Virus record (IMG/VR): IMGVR_UViG_3300008267_007733
Location: 1 to 26,540 of that record
Direction: 5' to 3' (one strand)
Length of the DNA: 26,540 nt
Origin: a virus
In this document: piece by piece, positions 16,540-23,537 of the stretch
Numbering within the stretch: the stretch's first letter is position 1
How the letters are laid out: each line of letters starts with the position of its first letter
Translations under genes and position numbers: made by a program
The notes under the pieces: model-generated
Seen by the model: only the letters and a program-made list of their open reading frames with translations
Told to the model about the DNA's origin: nothing
Database searches by the model: none

Positions 16540-17360
16540 TAAATGTAATTAAAAGCTCTAAAATACCAATCATAATGTTGACGTAAACGATCGCATTGTT
16601 CTTTTCCAAGAATTTCAATAAAATTGTCTTTTACTGGTTTTACTTGTGGTTGAATTTTATGATCTCCGAATATTCCATGAATAACATCATTTTCATGTGT
16701 CAATTGTTCAACGTTATTAAAATCATGTTTAAAATATGGTAATTCTAAATACTCATAGATTTTTTTCAATTCAGTTTCAGGATCTGTTGTCAAATCTTCA
16801 AATCGAATAAATAAAATATCTTTGTCTATTCCTTGATGAATTGCTTCAGATAACCACTCCATTGAAGGTCCAATTGGAGGAGCAACTGAAAAATGATCTA
16901 CGCGTGCTCCGGTAGTCATATTTTTTAATTCAACACCATTAATAATCATTGGATCTTTATCTGGATGTTTACGGAAATTTTTCTCCATAGATGCAAATAT
17001 AGCACGCAAATCTCGTACCATAACGACCATTTTAGGTTTTTCTTCCATGAAAAATTCAATAAAATTAAAATGACCTAACCAACCTCTACTTTTTTCCATT
17101 ACATATGGGCGATCAGTAATTCCATCAAAAAAACCATATAATCCAGTTTTGCAGAAATTTTTAAATCCTGCTTTCATTACATCTTGATCTTGTGCTTTGA
17201 ATGCATCACCTGCAGAATAAACTGTTCTTGCATTTAATAAAAATTCAATTACACCTGATGTTGGTGTTGAATAGATATCTGGATTCTGCATCATGATATT
17301 TTGTAATAATGTTGAGCCAGCTCTTGGCATTGATGCATTATAAAATATTTTTTGTACCAT
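16539..17360 (-). CDS. PAPS-dependent sulfotransferase
   Basis: A 273-residue sulfotransferase-family protein. The 5'-phosphosulfate loop is PRAGSTLLQNI at 12-22. The 3'-phosphate site is VMVRDLRAIFAS at 113-124, with R116 and S124 eight residues apart as in characterised family members. FIRFEDLTTDPETELKKIYE (about 174-193) is the usual later helix region. Such enzymes move sulfate from PAPS to a hydroxyl or amine of a sugar, protein or small molecule. No signal peptide or membrane anchor is seen, so it would act in the host cytoplasm. It follows the 1200-residue fibre gene and precedes the operon with the APS kinase, which would supply its donor. Its acceptor is unknown; the fibre proteins or a glycan are candidates. 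Confidence 0.85.
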   Translation of the reverse strand: MVQKIFYNASMPRAGSTLLQNIMMQNPDIYSTPTSGVIEFLLNARTVYSAGDAFKAQDQDVMKAGFKNFCKTGLYGFFDGITDRPYVMEKSRGWLGHFNFIEFFMEEKPKMVVMVRDLRAIFASMEKNFRKHPDKDPMIINGVELKNMTTGARVDHFSVAPPIGPSMEWLSEAIHQGIDKDILFIRFEDLTTDPETELKKIYEYLELPYFKHDFNNVEQLTHENDVIHGIFGDHKIQPQVKPVKDNFIEILGKEQCDRLRQHYDWYFRAFNYI

Positions 17361-17413
17361 AACTAATTACTTGTTTATTATATAATATAATATTATTATT
17401 TCAATTATCCAAC
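17361..17413 (-). promoter_or_regulatory. AT-only spacer before the sulfotransferase, possible promoter
   Basis: Fifty-three bases between the giant fibre and the sulfotransferase. The coding strand holds AATAATATTATATTATATAA, rich in -10-like TATAwT. There is no copy of the ATATTTATA 9-mer and no clear terminator hairpin. The sulfotransferase start lacks a strong Shine-Dalgarno. Confidence 0.3.
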
Positions 17414-20400
17414 CTATGCTAATAATATTTTTTGCGTAACGCCATTAATAATAACTGTCCATGTTTTTGTTGATGTACAAGTTTCTGTAGTTACTGGGCC
17501 TAATGGTGTTCCGGTACTACCAACTACGAACTGACAATTGGCAGTAGATCTTGCATCTTTACCTAAAATTACTGAGAATGAACCTGTAAATTGAGTATTA
17601 TAACCTATACCAACGTTATGACTTCCTGTTGTTGCTGTATTAAGACAAAGAGCATTTTGACCAATTGCAATATTATTACTTCCTGAAACATTATTTTTTA
17701 AGGCATTAAAACCAATAGCTACGTTACGTGAACCCGTTACATTGCAGAATAAAGCACATGAACCCACTGAGGTATTATAACATCCTGTAGAAGTAAAAAA
17801 TCCGGCGGCGACACCAATGCCTACGTTACAACTTCCTGAGGTATTAAAACGAAGGGCACACCTTCCCATACCTAAATTATCATTACCAACTGAGTTGTAG
17901 TATAATCCACCTTGACCTAGAGATACGTTATTACACCCTGTAGTGTTGGCTTGGAGAGCTCTATTACCTAGTGCTAAATTACAGTTTCCAGTGGTATTTG
18001 AACGTAATGTGTAAGATCCTATTGCTACGTTAACAAAACCAGTAGTAGTAGCACACATTGACTCTCGACCAATTGCTACGTTCTTACCACTCAATTCTGT
18101 TGCTAATCGTAATGTTCTATACCCAATAGCAATATTATCGCTTCCTACTGAGTTAGAACAAAGGGAATTTCTTCCCATAGCAATGTTATGTGCTCCGGTT
18201 GTATTACAACGTAAAGAATATCTACCTAAAGCTATATTGTTATTTGCTGTAGTATTACTACATAATGCCATATACCCAATAGCAATATTATCACACCCCG
18301 TTGTATTATTTCGTAATGACCATAATCCTCCTCCAGCAGTATTATGACATCCGGTAGTGTTATATCGTAATGAAATTATACCTAAAGCTACATTATAACG
18401 CCCTGTTGTATTTGCATATAAATTAAAATACCCAATTGCTAGATTATTACATCCGGTTGTGTTATTTCGTAAAGCTGTATGTCCTATCCCTATGTTATTT
18501 TTACCAGTAGTTGATTGTAATGCATATCTACCAATTGCTACATTTTGACAACCTGTGCTATTAGTATTCAAAGCCATATAACCGATTGCAACATTGTTTC
18601 GACCAGTAGTAGTATTAGCTAATGCCCGAAAACCTACGCCTATATTACTGTATCCGGATGATAAAAGTCTTAAAGCACAACTGCCGATAGCAACATTATT
18701 TGCACCAGTTGCAGAACTGCTTAAAGTAGTTGCTGCACCAATTGCTACGTTAGACGCAACGGCACCTCCGCCGGTGCTAATTCGTATTCCATTGATCGAA
18801 CCAGTAACAACTAATGATCCAGTAATTTCAGCAGAGCCAGTAAATGGAAATGCTGCTCCGCCAGCACTAGGTGCCCAAGAAGCGGATAAAGCTGATAAAG
18901 CAAATGAAGCAGTACCTGCAAATCCAATGCCTGATCCAGTAGTGGCAAAAAATGATGTTGAACGAGTTTGACCAAATAATTGAGTTCTATATACATCACT
19001 ATTACCAATAGTTGTAGTATTAGTACCTGCCCCTGAAGAACCACTACCAATTACAATTTCATTTCGATCATTATTGCAAAGTGGGTTTGCACCAGGGCCA
19101 ATGATGATGGAAGAGGTTAATGATGTTAAAGGGGAGCCGGCGCAATCTACGTTAGCGGCGCCATAGCCTATTGCTACATTGAATGAACCAGTATTTAATT
19201 TCATCAGAGCACTTAAACCTATTGCTATATTAGACTGTCCGTCTGTGTTATCTTGTAATGCACGACGACCTATTGCTATATTTAAGTTACCGGTAGTAAT
19301 TCTATATAATGATTGATCACCTAGAGCTATATTACCACAATTACTCCATATACATGCGCCATAAGTTGGATATCCTACATAGCAATATGTTCCAAGTAAA
19401 GCATATGCACCTAAAGCAATATTACTATTTGAGTTAACATGGTATGAAGAGCAATTGCCTATTGAAATGCTATTAGATCCGCTTATATTTTTAGTTAAAG
19501 CAGCGAAACCTATTGCAGTATTGTGATTTCCGGTTGTATTAGTTTGTAAAGCACTTTGACCAATTGCGGTATTATAATTTCCGGTTGTGTTGTATCCTAA
19601 AGTATATCTTCCGATTGCTGTGTTATTATTTCCGGTTGTATTATTTAGTAAAGCATTAAAACCTAGTGCTGTATTATTATTTCCTGTGTCATTAGCTTGT
19701 AATGCACGATTACCTAATGCTATATTATTATTTGAGATTGTATTACTATATAAAGCATTTTTACCTATTGCTATATTATCAATTCCGGTTGTATTATATT
19801 TTAAAGCATTTGGACCTATTGCTGTATTATAGCTTCCGCTTGTATTAGTGCGTAAAGCAGCTAGACCTATTGCTGTATTATAATTTCCTACGCTATTACC
19901 CCTTAAAGCACTATAACCTATTGCAGTGTTATTAATCCCATCTGTATTACAACTTAAAGCATAAGTGCCTATTGCTGTATTATTATCTCCATTTCTGTTA
20001 GAGCATAAAGCATTAGTACCTATTGCTATGTTGCATCGACCGCAACTATAACCGTTAACACCTCGGAGAGCAAAATCACCTATTGCAATATTTGCTCTGG
20101 TAGAAGTAACATATCGTAAAGACTCTCGGCCAATTGCTATGTGGTAGTTTCCGTCAACATTTTTTGCTAAAGTACGACAACCTATTGCTATGTTATAAGC
20201 TCCGGTTGTATTACTATATAATGCAGATTGACCTATTGCTACATTATTAGCTCCAGATATATTATAATATAAAGCACGATATCCTTGAGCTATATTGTAT
20301 GCTCCTGTAGTATTTTTACATAATGCTTGGCGACCAATTGCAATATTTTTATATCCAGTTGTATTACTATTTAATGTAAATTCTCCTATTGCTACATTGG

Positions 20401-21016
20401 AGTATCCTGTAGTAGTATCACGTAATGCATATTCACCTATTGCTATATTTTGGGTTCCAGTTGTGTTAGAAGTTAAAGCATTGCGGCCTAGTGCTATATT
20501 ATTACTTCCTGATTCATTATTAAATAAGGAACCACTACCTATAGCAATATTGTTTATACCTACGGCACTTGAAGAAAATGCAGTTGTAGCACCAATTGAA
20601 ACGTTGGATGAAATGTTTCCGCCTCCAAGTCCAATAAATAAATTATTGATTGAACCTGTTACACCTAACGAACCTGTTATTTGAGCTGATCCTGTAAATG
20701 GAAATGGGTTTGATGGGGCACTAGGTGCCCATGATGCCGATACAGCAAACGAAGCAGTTACTGCTCTTGAAGAAGAAACAGCAAATGATGCACTCGTAGC
20801 AAATGAACTTGAAACAGCATTTAAGACATATGAAGCAGTTTGAGCGGTTTGCACAAATGATGCGGTACTAGCAAATGAACTTGATATTGTTGTTGTTGCA
20901 AATGAAGCGGTTCCAAAAAGAGAACCAGTTATACCGGCTGAAACATTAAGTGATCCGGTTATGTTAGATGATCCTTCTGAGAAGAATCCATTTTTTATGC
21001 GAAATTCGTTTGCCAT
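17414..21016 (-). CDS. Giant tail fibre with two YadA-like beta-roll repeat arrays
   Basis: A 1200-residue fibre. Residues 1-100 open with MANEFRIKNGFFSEGSSNIT and then TASFA/SSFA repeats, a likely trimeric shaft attaching to the virion. Residues 91-155 are a connector (SASWAPSA, FPFTGSAQITGSLGVTGSIN). About 155-630 is the first array, roughly 27 copies of a 17-residue unit of the form NNIAIGxxALxxNTTGx. A second connector nearly copying the first follows, then about 22 more units to residue 1150. The IAIG motif and repeat length resemble the left-handed beta-roll of YadA-type adhesin heads. The C-terminus ends STKTWTVIINGVTQKILLA, a small capping domain. By eye it has 31 cysteines. Expected role is receptor binding or reach; the receptor is unknown. 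Confidence 0.85.
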   Translation of the reverse strand: MANEFRIKNGFFSEGSSNITGSLNVSAGITGSLFGTASFATTTISSSFASTASFVQTAQTASYVLNAVSSSFATSASFAVSSSRAVTASFAVSASWAPSAPSNPFPFTGSAQITGSLGVTGSINNLFIGLGGGNISSNVSIGATTAFSSSAVGINNIAIGSGSLFNNESGSNNIALGRNALTSNTTGTQNIAIGEYALRDTTTGYSNVAIGEFTLNSNTTGYKNIAIGRQALCKNTTGAYNIAQGYRALYYNISGANNVAIGQSALYSNTTGAYNIAIGCRTLAKNVDGNYHIAIGRESLRYVTSTRANIAIGDFALRGVNGYSCGRCNIAIGTNALCSNRNGDNNTAIGTYALSCNTDGINNTAIGYSALRGNSVGNYNTAIGLAALRTNTSGSYNTAIGPNALKYNTTGIDNIAIGKNALYSNTISNNNIALGNRALQANDTGNNNTALGFNALLNNTTGNNNTAIGRYTLGYNTTGNYNTAIGQSALQTNTTGNHNTAIGFAALTKNISGSNSISIGNCSSYHVNSNSNIALGAYALLGTYCYVGYPTYGACIWSNCGNIALGDQSLYRITTGNLNIAIGRRALQDNTDGQSNIAIGLSALMKLNTGSFNVAIGYGAANVDCAGSPLTSLTSSIIIGPGANPLCNNDRNEIVIGSGSSGAGTNTTTIGNSDVYRTQLFGQTRSTSFFATTGSGIGFAGTASFALSALSASWAPSAGGAAFPFTGSAEITGSLVVTGSINGIRISTGGGAVASNVAIGAATTLSSSATGANNVAIGSCALRLLSSGYSNIGVGFRALANTTTGRNNVAIGYMALNTNSTGCQNVAIGRYALQSTTGKNNIGIGHTALRNNTTGCNNLAIGYFNLYANTTGRYNVALGIISLRYNTTGCHNTAGGGLWSLRNNTTGCDNIAIGYMALCSNTTANNNIALGRYSLRCNTTGAHNIAMGRNSLCSNSVGSDNIAIGYRTLRLATELSGKNVAIGRESMCATTTGFVNVAIGSYTLRSNTTGNCNLALGNRALQANTTGCNNVSLGQGGLYYNSVGNDNLGMGRCALRFNTSGSCNVGIGVAAGFFTSTGCYNTSVGSCALFCNVTGSRNVAIGFNALKNNVSGSNNIAIGQNALCLNTATTGSHNVGIGYNTQFTGSFSVILGKDARSTANCQFVVGSTGTPLGPVTTETCTSTKTWTVIINGVTQKILLA
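17590..18705 (-). repeat. Second beta-roll array (about 22 units of 51 bases)
   Basis: In-frame tandem repeats encoding about 22 units, each near 17 residues, around xNVAIGxxALxxNTTG. Unit 8 is irregular (AGGGLWSL) and unit 12 has a two-residue insertion. Many units carry Cys just before the Asn pair (TTGCNN, TTGCDN). Less uniform than the first array. Confidence 0.85.
18700..18895 (-). repeat. Second copy of the fibre connector module
   Basis: Encodes SASWAPSAGGAAFPFTGSAE, TGSLVVTGSIN, a Gly-rich turn and SNVAIGAATTLSSSATG. It closely matches the first connector at about 20550-20745 (SASWAPSA, FPFTGSAQ, TGSLGVTGSIN, SNVSIGATTAFSSSAVG), showing that connector plus array was duplicated as a block. 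Confidence 0.85.
19140..20560 (-). repeat. First beta-roll array (about 27 units of 51 bases)
   Basis: In-frame tandem repeats encoding about 27 units. Units 12-15 and 18-21 share NTAIG with near-identical neighbours and look like recent copies, while units 10 and 23 carry inserted loops (SCGR, and a 14-residue loop with GYPTYGACIWSN). Confidence 0.85.
20550..20745 (-). repeat. First copy of the fibre connector module
   Basis: Encodes residues about 91-155 of the giant fibre: SASWAPSA, FPFTGSAQITGSLGVTGSIN, a Gly-rich turn and SNVSIGATTAFSSSAVG. Paired with the copy at 18700-18895. Confidence 0.85.
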
Positions 21017-21049
21017 GAGTTAATCTTTTCCCTATCCAAGATAATTTAT

Positions 21050-21058
21050 TATAAATAT
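21050..21058 (-). promoter_or_regulatory. Promoter-like ATATTTATA upstream of giant fibre gene
   Basis: Coding strand ATATTTATA-ATAAATT, 33 bases before the fibre ATG, in the 50-base gap after the third LamG gene. Same 9-mer as at six other starts. Confidence 0.5.
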
Positions 21059-21066
21059 GAATATAG

Positions 21067-21825
21067 TTAATAACTAGATATTGGACCGGTAGAAATTCCC
21101 CATTTAACACTTAAATATGAAACTATTGCATTATATTCTGAAATGGTTGGTATTTTGCTAACAAAAATCATTTCATACCAATAACCTTCTTGATTTCCTG
21201 CAGACGGAGCTGTCGTCCAACATCCAAACGAATTACCATTTAACGTATACGTGTTATTAGTTTGAGTTCTATTAAGATTTCCATTTCTATATAAAATAGA
21301 TTGCGATGTATCAAATAAATATGACATAACATATGGCGTGGTACTATTTCCACCGGGTATCGTAAATGATGTATCTTGTTGCAAATCATTCCAACCGTTG
21401 CCGCCTTCATATCCCAATTGTAATGAACCCGGGGTTGCGCCGCCTCTATCCCAACTAAACGCACTTCTCGCAGCTCCTTTAATCACAATAAAAAAGCTAC
21501 GAGGTCCTTGAGTTAATCCTCCGTTTGCATACATTACTGTAGCATCAGCATCGAACCAATTGCCACCCGTATTATAATTTCCTGGTTTTGAATTCAATGA
21601 TGATGTAACATATGATGGCTGATTAATTTTAGTTGATTGAATTAAATGTTTTCCGTTCCCGGAGAAATCATATATTCTAGATAGCGTAGTTAAGGTAGAA
21701 ATGTCTATAGTATTAGCTAAATCAGTATTAATAGTAAACGCCGGCTGTGACATATCATACCATATATTTAAACTATTACCTAATATTACTTTAGGATTTC
21801 TAGGACCGCCATGCATTGTACTCAT
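21067..21825 (-). CDS. LamG / concanavalin A-like fold protein (third copy, divergent)
   Basis: A 252-residue protein starting MSTMHGGPRNPKVILGNSLN with WYDMSQ, then a DFSGNGKHL motif like the DLSGNNNH of LamG-like jellyroll proteins. Later come FFIVIKGAARSAFSW, LQLGYEGGNGWN, SQSILYRNGNLNRT and a final SEYNAIVSYLSVKWG. This order (bound-sheet strands, ligand loop, C-terminal helix) is that of concanavalin A-like domains, which often bind sugars. It is clearly more distant from the other two LamG genes than they are from each other. AGGAATG precedes the ATG and one base separates it from the previous stop. Likely a fibre-associated or adhesin-tip protein. Confidence 0.7.
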   Translation of the reverse strand: MSTMHGGPRNPKVILGNSLNIWYDMSQPAFTINTDLANTIDISTLTTLSRIYDFSGNGKHLIQSTKINQPSYVTSSLNSKPGNYNTGGNWFDADATVMYANGGLTQGPRSFFIVIKGAARSAFSWDRGGATPGSLQLGYEGGNGWNDLQQDTSFTIPGGNSTTPYVMSYLFDTSQSILYRNGNLNRTQTNNTYTLNGNSFGCWTTAPSAGNQEGYWYEMIFVSKIPTISEYNAIVSYLSVKWGISTGPISSY

Positions 21826-21826
21826 A

Positions 21827-22099
21827 TTACATTCCTATAGGAGTAGGGTCAGTCCATTCAGGTGTAGACAAAATTACTAAAATTTCTTCATATGTGTATG
21901 GTCCTTCAGATGTTGTTAAATCAATAACACATTGGGGCATTGCACCGTCCCATTTTACAAATGTTTTTGTACCATCAACTGAACGTCGTACTGTTTCTGC
22001 CGATGTCTCGAATACTTGGGTGAAATTGATTTGTGGAAGTTCAGATACATTGAATATCATGAATTCTCTGTTTTCGTAGTCTTGTAATTGTGTTTCCAT
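21827..22099 (-). CDS. Unknown small protein between LamG genes
   Basis: A 90-residue protein. REFMIFNVSELPQINFTQVF, then VRRSVDGTKTFVKWDG and YTYEEILVILSTPEW form a compact alpha/beta sequence that I recall from other T4-like phage genomes as a hypothetical protein. It contains no catalytic motif I know. It is sandwiched with single-base gaps between two LamG-like genes, so it is translated with them. A fibre-assembly or adaptor role would fit but is a guess. Confidence 0.75.
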   Translation of the reverse strand: METQLQDYENREFMIFNVSELPQINFTQVFETSAETVRRSVDGTKTFVKWDGAMPQCVIDLTTSEGPYTYEEILVILSTPEWTDPTPIGM

Positions 22100-22100
22100 A

Positions 22101-22832
22101 TTATATTCCGAATCGAGTTTTTGTTGAGTTATAGTTTTGTTGTATTTCAGTTAATGATAATGCACGATTATATATTTGTACACTACCTATACTCATTGGG
22201 GCAAAATAAGCCGTTCCGGCTCGGGATCCTATGTAAAACGGTTGATTGCCAAAATTATTTGTATTATTACCACTATAACCAGTTACTGGGTTTTGTATAA
22301 TTGGTCCAGGTTGTCCATTTCCGTACATTAAAACTTCTGTAATTGTTTGAGTAGTATCATGTATAATACCATGATGATGCCATTGTAAATCATTTAACAT
22401 TGTTTTGTTATATGATACAATGTTATAATTAACATTGCCTTTTACTGCTGCTAATACTTGATAATCTTGGCCTACTGAATTGTCTGAAAATGCTGCAACG
22501 AAACTATCTGTTCTTGAGTTGAAATCAGTTGATAATTCATATAAAAGTTTAACAGCGGTACCGTATGTAGTTGCTTTTACATACAACAATACAGTTACAG
22601 CATTTGTATTACTTAAATTTAAATTGTTAATGCTACTTATATAGTCATTTGTTCCATCTAATGTGATGACATTATTGGCATATGTCGGTCCATTATATAA
22701 CGTAAAATGATTATTATTTCCACTTAAATCAAACCAAGTAGTTCCACTACCAGGATATGACTTAGTATTTGCTGCATCTAAATACAACACTAAACCATCA
22801 GTTACTATATTTGGTGCTATCGTTCCTGCCAT
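22101..22832 (-). CDS. LamG / concanavalin A-like fold protein (second copy)
   Basis: A 243-residue protein, paralogous to the gene before it: IVTDGLVLYLDAANTKSYPG, GTTWFDLSGNNNHFTLYNGP, LDGTNDYI and the C-terminal YNRALSLTEIQQNYNSTKTR. LamG-like jellyroll domains with this start and end are common in phage receptor-binding or decoration proteins. The loop content differs from copy one in the central part (about 70-190), which is where ligand contact would be expected. Its ATG shares one base with the stop of copy one (TAATG). Ligand unknown; carbohydrate is the default expectation. Confidence 0.75.
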   Translation of the reverse strand: MAGTIAPNIVTDGLVLYLDAANTKSYPGSGTTWFDLSGNNNHFTLYNGPTYANNVITLDGTNDYISSINNLNLSNTNAVTVLLYVKATTYGTAVKLLYELSTDFNSRTDSFVAAFSDNSVGQDYQVLAAVKGNVNYNIVSYNKTMLNDLQWHHHGIIHDTTQTITEVLMYGNGQPGPIIQNPVTGYSGNNTNNFGNQPFYIGSRAGTAYFAPMSIGSVQIYNRALSLTEIQQNYNSTKTRFGI

Positions 22833-23533
22833 TATATGAATCCAAATCGTGTTTTAGTTGCGTTATAATTTTGAAGAACTTCTGTTGCTGATAATACTCG
22901 GTTCCACATTAAAAAATTGTAAACATTACCATCTAAAAAATAGTTGCCGCCTATTTGTAATCCAGTTTGATTTGATAAACCTGCACTTCCACCGCCAGTT
23001 GTAGTTAATAAAGTTCCGTTTTTATAAAAATTTATATTTCCATTTGAAAGTCCACTTCCATTGTATGTCATTGTAAAATGGAATATTTCATTTGTAGTAA
23101 AATTTGAAATAGTTTGAGTAAAATTTGTTTGTGTTGGTATTGAATTTTTTATAAAATACCAATAACTTTTTCCATCACTGTAAAACACATTAGTTACTAT
23201 GTAATGTGATGAGTTAGCAGAATTAAGATTTACTAAACATCGATCTCCTAAAGCATCTAATTTCATCCATGCACTAAAAGACCATGGTCTCGATGACCAG
23301 TCAATGTCCCCAAAAGGAGATGTTACTTGTACATAATCATTTGTTCCATCAAATACAATAGATCCACCATTTGAAGAATTAAACGTTGGACCGTTTGTTA
23401 ATGACCCGTTACTACCACCTCGGCTTAAATCTGTCCAAGTAGTTCCGCTACTAGGATAAGATCTATTATTTGCTGCATCAAGACAGAGCACCAAACCGTC
23501 TGTTACAATTTTAGGTGAATAATTAAACGCCAT
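22832..23533 (-). CDS. LamG / concanavalin A-like fold protein (first copy)
   Basis: A 233-residue protein. KIVTDGLVLCLDAANNRSYP opens the domain, then GTTWTDLSRGGSNGSLTNGP, VFDGTNDYVQV, WSFSAWMKLDALGDRCL, FHFTMTYNG with a strand for NINFYKNG, and the closing LSATEVLQNYNATKTRFGF. The strand order is that of LamG-like jellyrolls. It follows the 619-residue fibre gene after four bases, with AAGG just before the ATG, and overlaps the next paralogue by one base. A carbohydrate-binding, host-recognition role is likely from family and neighbours. Confidence 0.75.
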   Translation of the reverse strand: MAFNYSPKIVTDGLVLCLDAANNRSYPSSGTTWTDLSRGGSNGSLTNGPTFNSSNGGSIVFDGTNDYVQVTSPFGDIDWSSRPWSFSAWMKLDALGDRCLVNLNSANSSHYIVTNVFYSDGKSYWYFIKNSIPTQTNFTQTISNFTTNEIFHFTMTYNGSGLSNGNINFYKNGTLLTTTGGGSAGLSNQTGLQIGGNYFLDGNVYNFLMWNRVLSATEVLQNYNATKTRFGFI

Positions 23534-23537
23534 AACC

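Noticed and set aside
17590-20560. Dense short tandem repeats that could be taken for a CRISPR array
   Set aside because: The period is 51 bases, in frame throughout a 1200-codon gene, with no constant repeat and unique spacer pattern; they are protein repeats.
18594-20684. Long plus-strand open frames opposite the giant fibre
   Set aside because: They are shadows of the 51-base repeats: same period, no ribosome binding sites, and no other plus-strand gene in the window.
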